This document shows positions 13,201 through 25,438 of a stretch of 64,000 bases of DNA, in pieces. Under the pieces are notes generated by a model, which was not told the origin of the DNA, searched no databases, and saw nothing but the letters and a program-made list of their open reading frames with translations. Positions within the stretch are counted from its first letter, which is position 1, and every line of letters starts with the position of its first letter. Where the stretch lies: contig NC_051099.1 in the NCBI RefSeq assembly GCF_901709675.1, positions 4,278,001 to 4,342,000 of the forward strand. Direction: 5' to 3'. The translations under genes were made by a program, and so were the position numbers. This DNA is from Syngnathus acus (Eukaryota > Chordata > Actinopteri > Syngnathiformes > Syngnathidae).

Positions 13201-14470
13201 CCGCAATTACACAAAATGGGAAAAAAAAAATTGCTGTTTGAGATTTCAGAGCACTGCATTTGGCTTTTGGTTGGAATAAAGGGATGCCTGGGGATTCAGT
13301 TTTCCACAATTTAGGGCACCTGAGATGCTTGATGGCATTTCATGTCACTCTACGCTGCAGATGAAAGGTATCATCTCAGCTCCTGACACGTGTGTGTTTT
13401 TCTGCGTGCACACACACAACCAGCAAGCTAACCCATCTAATTTGCTTTTACAAAGAACAAGAAAATATGCTAGGCATGCACATAAAAGCAACAGTCGACA
13501 TTCTACGTTCAAGATATAGTAGCTCATACTAACGTGCAGCCAAGCTGATTTTATCAGCGGACAGAGTATCCGCCCGTGTGACATTTATTATACCATAGAA
13601 ACCTTGTCATCATAATGTTCTCAGGACTTCGCACCCCATCGTAATAATAGAAAGTGCCTGGAAACCTCTCGGTCTAGTCTTTGTACTGGGCCATTAGGTG
13701 CGGTACAAAATACAAACTACTTTGGTCCACAAATATGCTTGTTCTCTTTATCTAGTCCATTAAAAAGGCACATGAGGTTATAGTAGCAGCAGGCTGAATA
13801 TTTGTTTTATTATAACGTGGGTGATTGATTGGCTTTAATCAATAAAGCCCACAAAACACAAAGAGTTGGGGGAAAAGGAAATAGCAGGAGCACCGTGGTG
13901 AAATAGTCCAACAATGTTTGACGTCATCGATCAGTTAGTAAGCGTTTGGCATTTTGATTGAAACCATGCATGGCTAATGGGCTTGGCAGAATATAGACAG
14001 AAAGCGAGTCACAAGCCAAGCACAGGGAAGCTGGTGAGTCTGCTCAAGCGGCGTCATGTCCAGACATTGCCAACATCTGGTTTGAGGGGCATCTGTAGCA
14101 TCCCACCAATGGTTTCTCCATCTTTGGAGCAGGGACCTGGCCTTGGGTGGAGTGTTTGCTGCCAAAGCAGATGGTGCTTGAATGAGATGTGCTGAGGCCA
14201 TGATGTGGATGATGGAAGAATAGCCGCATGCTTTGGCTTGCATTGGGTACACAAACTGGTCAAATTTGCTTAGATTGGAAGTGTAATTGGAGATTCATGA
14301 CTGGGCATTATTTGATAGAGGCTTGGGAATTTGTGTGGCTACTGCGTTTAGCCAAATGTTGAAATGTGTTGAATTATTATTTTTTTTGGTGGGTCAAGAA
14401 CAGTAGAAACAAATTCCTGTACTTCACTTTTGTCCAAATACCTTTGCCCGTGCTCTATAAGTTTCAGTTC
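10224..14470. other. Non-coding stretch, no gene recognised
   Basis: AT-rich DNA with a (TG)n tract at 12470-12491 and several homopolymer runs. Around 13974-14263 several frames on both strands are open at once, which points to a low local stop-codon density rather than a gene. Confidence 0.6.
12470..12491. repeat. (GT)n microsatellite
   Basis: Eleven GT units in a row. Likely length-variable. Confidence 0.9.
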
Positions 14471-14478
14471 TTGTACGG

Positions 14479-14784
14479 CAGGGGTGTCAAACTCATTTTT
14501 TTCGTGGGCCGCATTGTCGTCATAGCTTCTTTCGGAGGGCCATTATGACTGTCAACCCAAATAAATGTAGGAGCACCTCATATTATATACAGTAAAAGCT
14601 ACAAAACAAACTGACAAATAACTCGTTTTCAAAAACTGGTCAAATATTAAAAAAATATACATTATTACAAGTGAAGGCAATTTGAGTAATGACACAAATT
14701 TGATGCACAATTTGTCTTCGCGGGCCACATAAAATGATGTGGCGGGCCGTATCTGGCCCCCGGGCCTTGAGTTTGACACCTGTG
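14479..14784 (+). mobile_element. hAT-type MITE, copy A
   Basis: Non-autonomous element of 306 bases with imperfect inverted termini CAGGGGTGTCAAACTCA and TGAGTTTGACACCTGTG. It is flanked by an 8-base duplication with one mismatch (TTGTACGG at 14471-14478, TTGTATGG at 14785-14792), the hAT signature. No transposase frame. Confidence 0.9.
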
Positions 14785-16605
14785 TTGTATGGTTAGCTTA
14801 TTCTGCTAATCGCATCCATCGTGCTAGTCACAAATGTTAGCGATGGCGCCGTTTCCCTCTGAAACATTAATCCTGCAGCGCCTCTCTCTGGTTCTGCTCC
14901 TGCTGTGCTTTCTAAATTCATCAATAAATGAATCCCACAATACAGCTCAAGCCGTATGCCGCATCAATAGAAATGTCAGCATTAACCGCTGGAGAGTCTT
15001 TAAGCTGTCGGCACCAGTTGAGCTGAAGGATAGCAAGTGGGTGGAGCGGAGTGACCCGGTACCACTTATTATGGGTGACAATCACCGCTCAGCCTCCTTC
15101 ATTCTTGCAAACCTTTTAGATGCAGCACAAAAACAACACTTCATGGTGCAAGGTGACTGAAAAGCAGATTTGCATCATCCTCACCAATTACAAGATTGAT
15201 TTCATGCACCAAGCGTCGCTGCTAATCACTTCCCATTAGTCAAGATATGCATAAAATGTAACTGCTTAATTATCCACAGACAAATTCAAATTATTTCTGA
15301 CGGTATAAGAATATACCAGACTGGACTGGAGTTGTGTGAGCTCCAAAAAAGGATTGCTGAAGAAAGACTGATGGTCTCATGGCAGCTTTTAGAGCATGCT
15401 AATGGCTAATTAAACATTTTGTGACAAAAGTGTCATGGTTGTTCTCATTACATGCTATTCACTACTCCTGCAGTGCCATAAAGTTCTCCAAGGTTCCATG
15501 AATAGTTGTCAAGAACCTTTTATTTTATGTTTCCTTTATCCGAACTACATTGGCTAGTTATTATTAACAAGCAGTAATTGGCTGCTCGATAATTACGTCG
15601 CCATCTCAGTCATCGCATACTTGACTCCAGAGGCCATATTTTTGTCGTCGTAAGTCCACAACCAAGGCTCGGGGTCATTAAAGTGATGTCTGTCAAACAA
15701 CACCCAAATTAGACTGCATTCATCCTTTCACCATGTATGTCGCTGGGGGTTTAAGAAAAGAAATTGTGCGAGTGTGTTCTGCTGTTGCTAAGTGACGAAG
15801 TTAGTTAACAATGAACTGATTGGAGTTTGACACCATGGAGCCCGGCACACACTTTTCTATGAATTTCAGGGCCACTGTGCATAAAAGGTGTTGAGCGACT
15901 TATTATTCATTACAACATTAAATCTTTTTGAATTGGACTCTAACACTCCTTGTAATAAGTGCACTCAATCTCCGATTGCAAGGCCATCTATTTTTCCACA
16001 GTCGCTGTTGGCTGACTCCCAAATTTGAATTTCTTCTAATGATGTGGGTTTTTTTTGTTTTGTTTGCTTTGCTTTTTAACTTATCACCATGCTCAGACCT
16101 CAATAAACATTAAGCAAAGCAAAATTGCAACCCCATCTGTAGTTGATATAATTACGACCATCAGGATAATGGATCTGAATTTTAATTTGTGGCATGTTAA
16201 GTGGACTTGTGGGGTGAATAAGAAGAAGAAATCAAATTTAGCAGCAGCTTGAACTCAAACTCGTATGTTGTCTTATATTTGTTTACCATTGTAAGTATTC
16301 ATTCATTATGTTCATTATATATGATGTCAGCCATGACTTAAAATACCTTTGTGTGTTAGCGGCGCTTTGCTAATAAAGTCTGCTGTAACCAAGGAAGTGC
16401 TTTAACCACATTAGCGCTTTACTCCCTTGTGTCTCCGTGGTCATCTTTTATTACATATCTTTTAGTCGCTGGTCACCTAAGCCTTGCTATAGCGGTCTGA
16501 AAGCACAACATCGATCTAAGGGAGAGCTGGAGGCCATTTGTCTGCACTGAAGGAATTCAGGTGGATTTGTTTGCAGCTCCTTCGTTTACAGTTGCCGTAT
16601 CGTAT

Positions 16606-16750
16606 GAGGCAGCAGGGTGACCTCGCGGTTAGCACGTCTGCCGACGTTTGTCTGGAGTTTGCATGTTCCCCCTCGTGCTTGAATTGTTTTACTACACGTG
16701 CTTTGGCTTTCTCCGACATTCCCAAAACATGCATTTGGTTGATTGAAATA
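16606..16750 (+). repeat. Degenerate tRNA-like SINE fragment
   Basis: Reads GAGGCAGCAGGGTGACC, then GGTTAGCACGTCTGCC (A-box-like), then GGAGTTTGCATGTTC, and ends AAAACATGCATTTGGTTGAT. From memory this order is that of a very common teleost repeat. The B-box region between the two halves is missing, so it is an internally deleted copy. Confidence 0.6.
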
Positions 16751-16847
16751 GTCCAGCAGAGTGAATATGTGAATTGTTTGCAATTATTTTATGATTTAAG
16801 AGTTAAATATGAATTTGTCATAAATATGATAAAAGGATTTTGGGATA

Positions 16848-16959
16848 AGTTTAGGGTAAAGTACCTTCTTTTCATTTTCGATAATAAGTGACTAAGTCCA
16901 CATAGTTTAGGGTAAAGTACCTTCTTTTCATTTTCGATAATAAGTGACTAAGTCCACAT
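16848..16959. repeat. Perfect 56-base tandem duplication
   Basis: Bases 16848-16903 are repeated without any visible mismatch at 16904-16959; each unit begins AGTTTAGGGTAAAGTACC. Identity implies a very recent duplication or an assembly artefact. Confidence 0.95.
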
Positions 16960-17647
16960 AAAGGGGAATAAACAATAATAAGAAAATCAGTGCAGCACCA
17001 ATTGAAGTTTGTGCAATATTTGGATCAATAAATGTCTCCGTAACACTTTTTGAAACAATAAAGGTCCGTGGAAGCTCATCCATGCAAACCCCCCTGTGGT
17101 GCGAGTTCAGTGTAATGAACTTGAGCTGCAGATAAAATGAGCTCCAACTTTTTCAAACTGATAGCTACTCCTAGCATACTGATTAATACGCAAGGCTACA
17201 GGGTATACAAACTTTTGAATTTTACTTAATTGACCTTTAATGATTGATTAATGCCTAACTATTGGTTAGCCTAATTAAAAGTGGTTTACTTTGGCGGAAC
17301 TCCAAATTCCAAACATTCTTATTGTAACACTGAAGCTCACTGACACGCACGTGTGCACCTGTCTGCTCCTGGTCGGTGGATGTAGAAGCTGAAGGTAATG
17401 GTTTCCTATTTTTCCCTTAATGCCAGTAGGTCAGGAAGTGTTGGCTGGGCTGAATTTCATTACAGAAGCCCAGCAGGCTCCCGCATCTCCTGTAGGGATT
17501 CATTATGTTGCCGCGCCAACCAAAAGCCACACTGACATACCCCAACTCACCGAGAGCAACATGCAAGGTTCACAAAGGTTTCCATGTAATGTCAGGAACC
17601 TCCAGGAACTATTCACATGGCACAATGGATTCATATTTTTCCTATTA

Positions 17648-17978
17648 CCGTATTCTCCGGACTATAAGGCGCACCGGACTATAAGGCGCACCATTAATGC
17701 ATCATGTCAGATTTTTAATCCAAATCAAATCATTCTCCATTTTATCTTTTTTATTTCAACTTCAGACGCAACAAATTACTTTATCATCACAAAATAATGA
17801 TCAATAGTCTTTTTGATTCATGATTCATAGTCTTCAGCGGGCCACTTATGATTGATTTCATGACACAATGCTTCGGGCCAGTTTAAATTTAGGAATTTGG
17901 TCCATATATAAGGCGCACCGGACTATAAGGCGCACTGTCGGCTTCTTTTAGGTGCGCCTTATAGTACGGAAAATACGG
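17648..17978. mobile_element. Fold-back MITE, copy 3 (long-interior subtype)
   Basis: Termini CCGTATTCTCCGGACTATAA and TATAGTACGGAAAATACGG, flanked by TA at 17646-17647 and 17979-17980. The interior differs from copies 1 and 2 but matches copy 5 (61426-61833): an AT-rich spacer with ATGCATCATGTCAG and ATGATTCATAGTCTTCAGCG, then GGGCC-containing words recalling a hAT end. Confidence 0.85.
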
Positions 17979-17980
17979 TA

Positions 17981-20900
17981 TTTTTTTTAAATTTCTTCCT
18001 AAACAGAGTCGTGCCAGTGGTCACAACTGACATTCCTCATTGGGCGACTGAACTTGTTTACATTTTTCGCCAAAGGCTGTCAACATGATAAACATGCCAC
18101 TTTAGTGATGGCTTCAATGTAATTGCCACTTTCTTTCAAGTATCACTATTATTTATTTTGCCATCCATGCATGTGAAATGCTCTATCGCCTATGCTAATT
18201 TAATATGTGTGTGTGTTGGATTGAGCTACAGATTAGGTTTTGTTAGGAGGCACATTGACACAAACCACATGTGCGCTCTGGGTTACCTCAGAGGGGATAA
18301 GGGAGTCAAGGACAAGCAATTTGTCTGAGCTTTGAATTAATTTGCAGTATAAAAAAAGATGGCGATATGGAAATGGAAGTAATTAAATTGATAGATTGGA
18401 TGCAGCGGGTGAGATTCATGTCATCATCGCTACACTGCTCTCAGGATGGAGATTCGCCATCACATGCCTCAGCATGCACTGGGAACATTTGTCTGGCCTT
18501 TTTTTTTTTGTCGAAAACATTTGTTGCATGCAGCTAGTAACAATCAATTATCCTTAGGAGAGCAAGAAGCTAAATCAGGATTTATATCATTTTAATGTAT
18601 AAGCCTTATACATTTCATGTGCTGATCTATTTTAACTAATCTGCCCATTTTTTTTATTTTTTTTATTAATACCAAGTAGTGTTCAAACAGTGATGTAGAA
18701 ATTTGTTCTGAGCAAATATTTGCTCAAGCACTCTCCACTGCGCTGTCGGAGTCTACGTGACAGTCCAGTCGGTAGTCTGAGTGATAAACAGACCAATTAC
18801 TGAGCTGTGATTGACCAGTCCACGGGCAGACTTGCTCATTCTAAAGATAGCAGAGGCCTTTTTATTGCCCTGCTAATCTCTCCTATCACTGTATTTTATT
18901 TCCTCTTCATCTACTCTTCCTCTTCCCCTCAAGGTCATCTGATTTATTTATTTTTTTGGGTTATTTTTCACCTCGACTGTCATCATCGGACAGTCTTGAT
19001 TTAATTGACTTGTCGCTGGAATTCAAGATATTTTCCCCCAACTCTGTCAATTTAATTGTATTTATTTAAATACATTTGTATGAATTTTAGCAACTCAATG
19101 TTCCCTCTGTTTTGTTTGACTCATCAAATTACCTCTGTGTACTTGACCACCTTGACCCTTCCGTTCTGGAACACGCCGGTACTTGTATAATTGTCATTAG
19201 CCTAATTTCCCAGAGGCTCATTGAGCTTAATTCTCATGGCTGTGTGCAGACTGGAGCATGTCACATTAAGATGGAATCCCTGCTGTTTGCACCATCCCTG
19301 ATTACCACTTTGAGATTCATCACCGCCTAGCAAATTGAAAACTTTCCTTACTCATCCGGTCATTCCTCACCTTGAGTTGATATTGAGGGGGAAAAGGAGA
19401 GGTGATCAGACCTGATGAACGTTATATGTAGCTTTCAGGTGCATCTTGCACAATGTTTAAATTTATACAGTACAGTATATCTTGGGAATTTTGGAAATAT
19501 TCAAACCTGGACACTGGACATTTTAATAACATTTTTTTTTTAGCATTGCTTTAGAACCAAAAACAAAAAATGTGCAATAGAATAAAAAATAAAATCCATT
19601 TTTTTTATTTATAGAACTTTACTACAATACATCAAATAACGGCAATTTTGTATTTATCCAATTATTCCCATTACTTCCCAAACATTATTCCCATTAGAAA
19701 AATACTCGACAGCTAATTGATTAATTACCTGATTAACATATGCAATATATCCATTTAGTATATTTGCGTATGCGGTCACGTTGCACTTAGCGCCTCGAGC
19801 TGTTGCTGTAAATCAGCACCTAATTTACATCAGCTAGCTAGATTCCATTTGGGTTGTTATTATTATCATGACGGTCAAGACAGAGAATAACTTGCATGTG
19901 TTATTTATGGTAGCTGAAACCAATCACGGGAAAAGATGACGGGCAGATGAAAAAAAACTGTAATGTACAGCTCGAGGCTCGCTTTTGTAATCAAGCAGTA
20001 CTTTTCAGTCCTGCATGTCATTGTGTATCAAGTTGATAAATGAGCACATGCAGTGCTTTGACGCCAATCCAGTTGTCCATATTTTGCATCCACTATCTTT
20101 TGAATGTGTTTGTAGTGCTGTCCTTTTGTAGTCATTAAAAAGCACTTCAAAATATGTACATGTCATCTGTTGAAGGGCACACTCAAAACAGCATGTTAGT
20201 TAATTAAACTGCCAATCTTTTCTCAGATCCTTGCAGAGATTATACAATGTGCCATTGTTCCAATTGTTCTCCTTCAGTACAAGGTTACAATGGAAGCGAC
20301 TGTATTGTCGTTGTCTAGACAGGCGTCCTTCTTTGGACTGTTCAAGTCTTCACCCCGTGTGAGCAATCCTATCATTTGGGTTTTGTAAGAACCAGTTACT
20401 GGGTAAAAAAGATACGTGATGAAATTCAGTGTCACGCATGGTTGGCAGGTTATCACACATCTTCCTGCTCCACAAACTCATTCAATCTCCATCTCACTGA
20501 TGTGAACCTGCTTGACCAGCTTTCCATTTGGACGCTTGGCCACTGAAAAAGAGATTCAAGGTTCATTTTTGTTCGTTTAGTTGAAGGCTTGAATGTCATG
20601 GCCGACTCTATTACGATTGCTATATGTGTTTTGATTGAATTTAGATTGCATTGCATTTATATACAAACATCAACAAAAGCAATGACCTATATTTGATTCT
20701 TTGATTTGACTCTGCCTTGTGAAGTTCTCATGCAGTTGCACATCCTTGCACAAGCAATGAAAACTTCCCTCTCCTGGCATCACATCACATTATGTCAGTC
20801 TCTTACATCACACTGTCCATTCCTTTTTGGAATAGACCAGCAGTTAAAGAAATATATATTTTCTTGCTTCTTCCATCCATCGTTCAGAATTTCTCCTCTG

Positions 20901-21630
20901 GAAAACAGATACCCGATTTAAATGAAGATGGATATTTTTCCACACTGCCAGTGCACAAACAGCATCTTTAGAGAGATAAACGTTAGAACTCAGGATGACG
21001 GAGAGTGGCAACATTGGCCGGAAGCAGAGTCGATAACTGTGCTGGGTGCTTTGGGTCATGAAACGTGACTCAATTTGGAGGAGTTAAATGTTCTCATGGT
21101 GCTTGGGAAGGGCAAGTGAGAAAGCATCCAAGTGAGTCTTCCTATTTTTCCCTAACAATTAGCTAAAGTGCAATAAAATTGATCTTTGAATTTAAACTTC
21201 TAAAAAACGACTCACGTTTTCACATTGTGTAATTATTAATGTCATATCACTGTAAACACCCTTCAGTGAGAATTTGTATTCCACATTTGACTCCCGTTTT
21301 CAATGAGCCTTTTATTGACGAATCTCTACTGCCCCCATGTGGCTATAAAGTTAACTACACATGTTCATTAAAAAGGGCGCTGCAAGTGAATTTCAATTCT
21401 AATTTACAAAATGTTAATGTGGATATTTATTGTATGTTTAAATGTGTTGTCCGTTTCTACTTAAGGTTCTACACGCAAAATACATTTAGTCAAATATAAA
21501 TTTTGTGCCCCCCCACCCCAAAGTATTACTGTAATCCAAATATTTATTCTGTGTTTTCAAATATTTTCATCACAGAGCAGCTTTATAATGTGCATTATTT
21601 AATTCCTTCTTATCTGTTCCTTCTGTGCAG
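17981..21630. other. Non-coding stretch, probably the intron before the tetraspan exon
   Basis: Ends in a polypyrimidine tract and CAG acceptor at 21621-21630, so at least the right part is intron. No upstream LHFPL-type exon (first transmembrane or loop region) was recognised on the + strand. Otherwise AT-rich with homopolymers. Confidence 0.6.
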
Positions 21631-21857
21631 TGTTTATCATGGCCGCGGGACTGCTGGTCTACCCCTTTGGGCTCAACTCTTCACTCGTCAGGTCCTTTTG
21701 TGGCGACTCGGATGTGTACGACGCCGGCGAGTGCCAAATTGGCTGGGGGTACATGTTGGCCATTGTGGGAGTGATGCTCACCATCTTTTTGCCCTTTTTT
21801 GCCAAATATGCACCAAAGGAGCAACTGTCTCCCACCCCTTTGCCTGCTCTCTTATAG
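21631..21857 (+). CDS. LHFPL-family tetraspan protein, last coding exon (partial)
   Basis: Terminal coding exon, entered through the acceptor TTCTGTGCAG with two bases of a split codon and closed by TAG. It encodes about 75 residues: the end of the third transmembrane segment (FIMAAGLLVYPFGL), a short loop with the paired cysteines of the family (FCGDSDVYDAGECQIGW), and a fourth transmembrane segment (GYMLAIVGVMLTIFLPFF), followed by a short tail. The spacing of the CG, G-C and GW residues is typical of LHFPL/TMEM211 tetraspans, small four-pass membrane proteins some of which act as partners of channels or receptors. The tail does not match my memory of LHFPL1-6, so a TMEM211/LHFPL7-like member is the best guess. 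Earlier exons are not recognised in the 21 kb upstream. It is tail to tail with spata22. Confidence 0.75.
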
Positions 21858-22634
21858 TTTAGTTTTTTATCATTTCTAATTCTTTTAGAATGTAATTTTA
21901 TGTGTGTTTGTTTTTTCCCCCTTCTTTTTAAGTCGACTATTCCAAAACAGACTGGACATTATATGCACAAAGGGACTGCAAAAACAATGTAATATAGATT
22001 TGTTTTTTCACAAAAGCAATCTATTATTCAACAAGGTTCTGAGGAATCTTATACGAGAGCAGACAATTTTTCTTAAACTCAAGGACAGTTCGACTGTATA
22101 TATGAACCAGACTTCCCAAAAATGACTTAAAGGGGAACTCCGGCCGACTAAAAGGATCAAGAAGAGTCTCTCTTTTTGTTACTATCATGTAAAAAAGGAG
22201 CATTAACAAACATATTTTGGGTGATGTGTAACAATAATGGGTTCTCAGTGTTGTTTGTTCAAAATGTCAACCTTTTTCCCTGAAATATTTGTGTATGTAA
22301 CTCGCTTGTTAAATGTAAAGCAATCGCCTCTCGTCGACAGCAAACACAACTTAATTCAGGATGAAAAGGATGGCAAAAGGCAGGGAGCTTTTTGTCAAAA
22401 CAAATGCATGAGAAGACCGATTTAGAATAACTGCTGTCGATTCTAATGTGATGTGACCAACTTGTGCCTTTTTAAAATGACAAAGACAAGCATTCAATAC
22501 CATAATCAGGTTGTTGTTTCCACTTTCTGTCATCTCATCATTTCTACTGAAGAAAAAAAAAAAGAAATTGTTAGTCCTGGAGTGTTTTATTTTTTTCTTA
22601 TTTAATGCAGTATAATCCTTTTAATCATGAGAAG

Positions 22635-22640
22635 AATAAA
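22635..22640 (+). other. Candidate polyadenylation signal of the tetraspan gene
   Basis: AATAAA about 780 bases after the stop codon. Further AATAAA hexamers lie at 23175-23180 and 23309-23314, so the 3' UTR could be 0.8 to 1.5 kb long. Confidence 0.4.
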
Positions 22641-23554
22641 GCAGGCAGTTCAGTTATTGATGAGAAGAATTTCTCTTGCTATTGCTAGAGCTTGGAAGAT
22701 AAAATCGAATCTTATTTGATTATGACTCTTTTGCAAAGAGTTGTACAAATCAAGCCTTTCTTAACTGAGCACACTATTTCATCATGGCCGACCTTAAAAT
22801 ATGGTAAAATGACTGTCATGCTCCATAAGACAGCAACTTCAACAAGTTACTGTCTCTGCACACTGCCAACTCATGAAGCGAAACTTTCTTTTCGATACAT
22901 GTGTGTGTTTATACAGTATTTGTATTAAATGTGGATGGATTTGGGTCGCTCTAATATGCCATATTCTGATATCAAGAAATGCTCATAGGGAAGGGTGCCA
23001 TTTTGAAAAGAGCAACAACTGTTTGGATCTCATCGTGAGACTTGAGTCGTTATCGCACGGGTCGGCTTCTCCTCCTTTTTTGTTAAAACCCACTTTGTGT
23101 AAAGTCTCAGCACTGGTGAACGTGTTTTGGTAGATTAGACTTTTATTTATTTTCTTTCCTTTATTGTGGCTGTGAATAAAATTACTGTGCAGTACTTGCT
23201 ATCTCGTCGGTCTTAACTGCCCGTTTTTGAAATTGTATTTGGAGAGATGACCTCATTGTGTTTGCATTAATCTATTGACATTGTTTGCTGGTTTGTGGTT
23301 TTCTTTGTAATAAAAATACTCAATGATTTGATTTTAATTTTAATTAAGTGAACAAAAACAGATATAATCCAAACAAGCAAGTCAACTCAACCATGTAAAT
23401 GTTCTTGTCAAACAGCAGACCTAAAACAAGATTAACTATTTTAAACAGTTTATAAAAATGAAGCTTATCAAATTGTGCCTATATTACTGTAGACAATGTG
23501 AAAATACTGCTATTTGCTTCAACTCTTTCTGACAAACGATTTAACTTTCAGATT

Positions 23555-25438
23555 TCAGACTTCATGGAATAATTTGACGAGTTTGCGCATGTAATTATCG
23601 CAGACTTTGATGGTATTCAAAGCGTTTCTGACTTCTGAGGGCTTGGCTTCTCGAATTGACATGCACACCAGGACATCTCTGTTGCCGTCGTAGTTACCGA
23701 CACAGCGGTGAACTTGACCACGGAAAAGACGAGGCAGATTTTGCTCCTGCGGAAATAAGATCATCAAGTTAACCTGCTCTAAAATAACAAACCTGTGTTG
23801 TTACTGTTTATATTTTCTGGACCCAATTTGAGTGTGTGATTCTGTTTTTGTGTCCACCTCAACTCACATTTTCATAGAAGACACACTGGACAACCTCGTT
23901 ACCATTTCTCAACAGGAAGTTCTTGGCTCCGTGGTGACCAATTGTGACGGCGGAGTCAAGAGTAGCTGAGGGGAGAGCACATGCTGGGATGTTAACATGG
24001 TGTTGAGTTGACAGGAGCGGTAACGGTGATCCACAACTAACCGATTATCTCGAAAAAAAGTGGGACTTTGATTTTAAACTGACTCCAGTATTTCATGCCC
24101 TCAATGGTTGCATTCAAAATTCTGAGTGAGTTGTCGAACGCTGCTTTTTGGGGAACACTTCTCTGCTAAAAAAAAGAAGGAAAATAGCACCAAAGATACA
24201 ATATGGTTTTTAACATACGTGCTAGATACCGTTTGAGTTTCTCGTGGAGTCTGGGGTTTATTTCCACTCATTTTCCCCACAAAAGTGGGCTTCTGCGCTC
24301 CAAAGGTGTTTTTAAAATTCCATTTGTTTTGTGTCTGAGCAGCTGGCCCGCTGAGTGGTCCGACACGTTGAGGCTGAGATCTGAACTGTGTGAGACCGGC
24401 CGACCCCTCGGGTGGTTGCTGGCCCATCTGAGAGAACCCGCTATGAACTCTCTGCTTACTTGGGGCACTCAGACTGCTAGTAGATGTTTGATATTGGTTC
24501 TGTTTGGAAGTTAAATCTGATCTGTAAACCTGTGGTCCCTCAAACCTGCTGGGCGTTACCATCTTTGATCTGAAAAAGAAACTAACGTCAATACAGATTT
24601 TCACCAAGTGATTACAAAGTTATTAAGCTTGCGGTGGTATTTTGAAACTTTCAAATTGTTGTTGCAGTAACTACCAAGCCAGTGGCTAAAGACAAAACCT
24701 ACTGGGTTTTTTCAGGTTTGAATGGATGCGGTAAAGGCGCGTAATATCTCGTTGTTGGTGCAGGTCTATAGGTACTATGTTGTGGAGCCTGAGTAGATCG
24801 GGCCATGTCCTGTTTGGTCCACTGGTGACTTGGTTGAGCATCATTAGAGGATCCCGAGGCCTGGTAAGAACCATACGCACCTGGAAAAAAGTCACTCTCA
24901 AGAAATTGTTAAATATACATTTTGCTTCGAGCAGCTCGGCTTTGTGTAACATGGGTAAGTAACTTTCAGTTTAATACCCTGACATTTCTGAGTTTTTCGA
25001 AGGCTCTCCTTGTTTATGGCACATTAATTTTACTCAATGGGAGTCCTGACACGATTGTAGTAAAGGTTAATGGTGCCTGAATGAGTATGTCACCTGATGC
25101 ACCATAGGGGGCAGGTGATCTGGTACTTGTCATGAACTCGGTGTAAGAAAAGCAGTCATTCGCAGAAGGAGTTGTCATCAAAGGAATTAGATTTCTTTTC
25201 TTCTGATGTGACCCGTCATTTGGCATGAACTCGTCGTGAGAATAGAGGTCATTCCCAGATGGTGTCAGTGTCAAAGGAATTGGATTTCTTTTCTTCTGAT
25301 TGAACAGTGGCATGGGCGGGCAGCCTGATGGAGACAACAATACTACTGTGTGAGATGAAAATTATTAGGTCAAGGGTCATAAATATATTGTTTCAAACCT
25401 GCTGTTGGTCTGCTTGTCAGATTGTCATTCCTTTTCAT
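23555..25438 (-). CDS. spata22: SPATA22, meiotic recombination factor (complete, seven coding exons)
   Basis: Exons in coding order on the minus strand: 25438-25399, 25324-25094, 24880-24703, 24569-24230, 24162-24042, 23965-23868, 23746-23555. They sum to 1200 bases, 399 residues, slightly longer than the roughly 363 of human. The start is supported by an MKRN opening and by CPPMPLFNQKKRN just after it, both like mammalian SPATA22. The middle is low-complexity, rich in Ser, Gln, Pro and Thr. The conserved C-terminal third carries RILNATIEGMKYW, LDSAVTIG, VVQCVFYEN and LPRLFRGQVHRCVGNYD, the OB-like region. In vertebrates SPATA22 pairs with MEIOB and RPA on single-stranded DNA and is needed for repair of meiotic double-strand breaks. 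Oddities are a 31-residue tandem repeat in the N-terminal region and a TAGCAG tandem acceptor before exon 5. It lies head to head with stip1. Confidence 0.93.
25113..25298 (-). repeat. In-frame 93-base tandem duplication inside spata22 exon 2
   Basis: Two units of 93 bases (25206-25298 and 25113-25205) each start with CAGAAGAAAAGAAAT, encoding QKKRN, and run on to a D/T-EFM motif. The protein units read QKKRNPIPLTLTPSGND and QKKRNLIPLMTTPSAND at their starts. The last third of the second unit has diverged. Confidence 0.9.

Larger units (their letters stand above)
14793..17645. other. Non-coding stretch, no gene recognised
   Basis: No coding exon supported. It contains a degenerate SINE piece (16606-16750) and a perfect 56-base tandem duplication (16848-16959). 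The open frame at 14834-15160 has a hydrophobic start but no family resemblance or gene context. Confidence 0.6.

Noticed and set aside
13974-14263. Several overlapping frames on both strands
   Set aside because: Simultaneous openness in many frames indicates low stop density. None shows a recognisable domain.
14834-15160. 108-codon + strand frame with a hydrophobic start like a signal peptide
   Set aside because: No family resemblance, no clear promoter, splice site or polyadenylation signal, and it sits just after a hAT MITE. A chance frame is more likely.
17420-17797. 125-codon + strand frame
   Set aside because: It runs into fold-back MITE copy 3, whose arm supplies the C-terminal residues, and has no family resemblance.
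24203-24514. 103-codon + strand frame
   Set aside because: It is the antisense shadow of spata22 exon 4.
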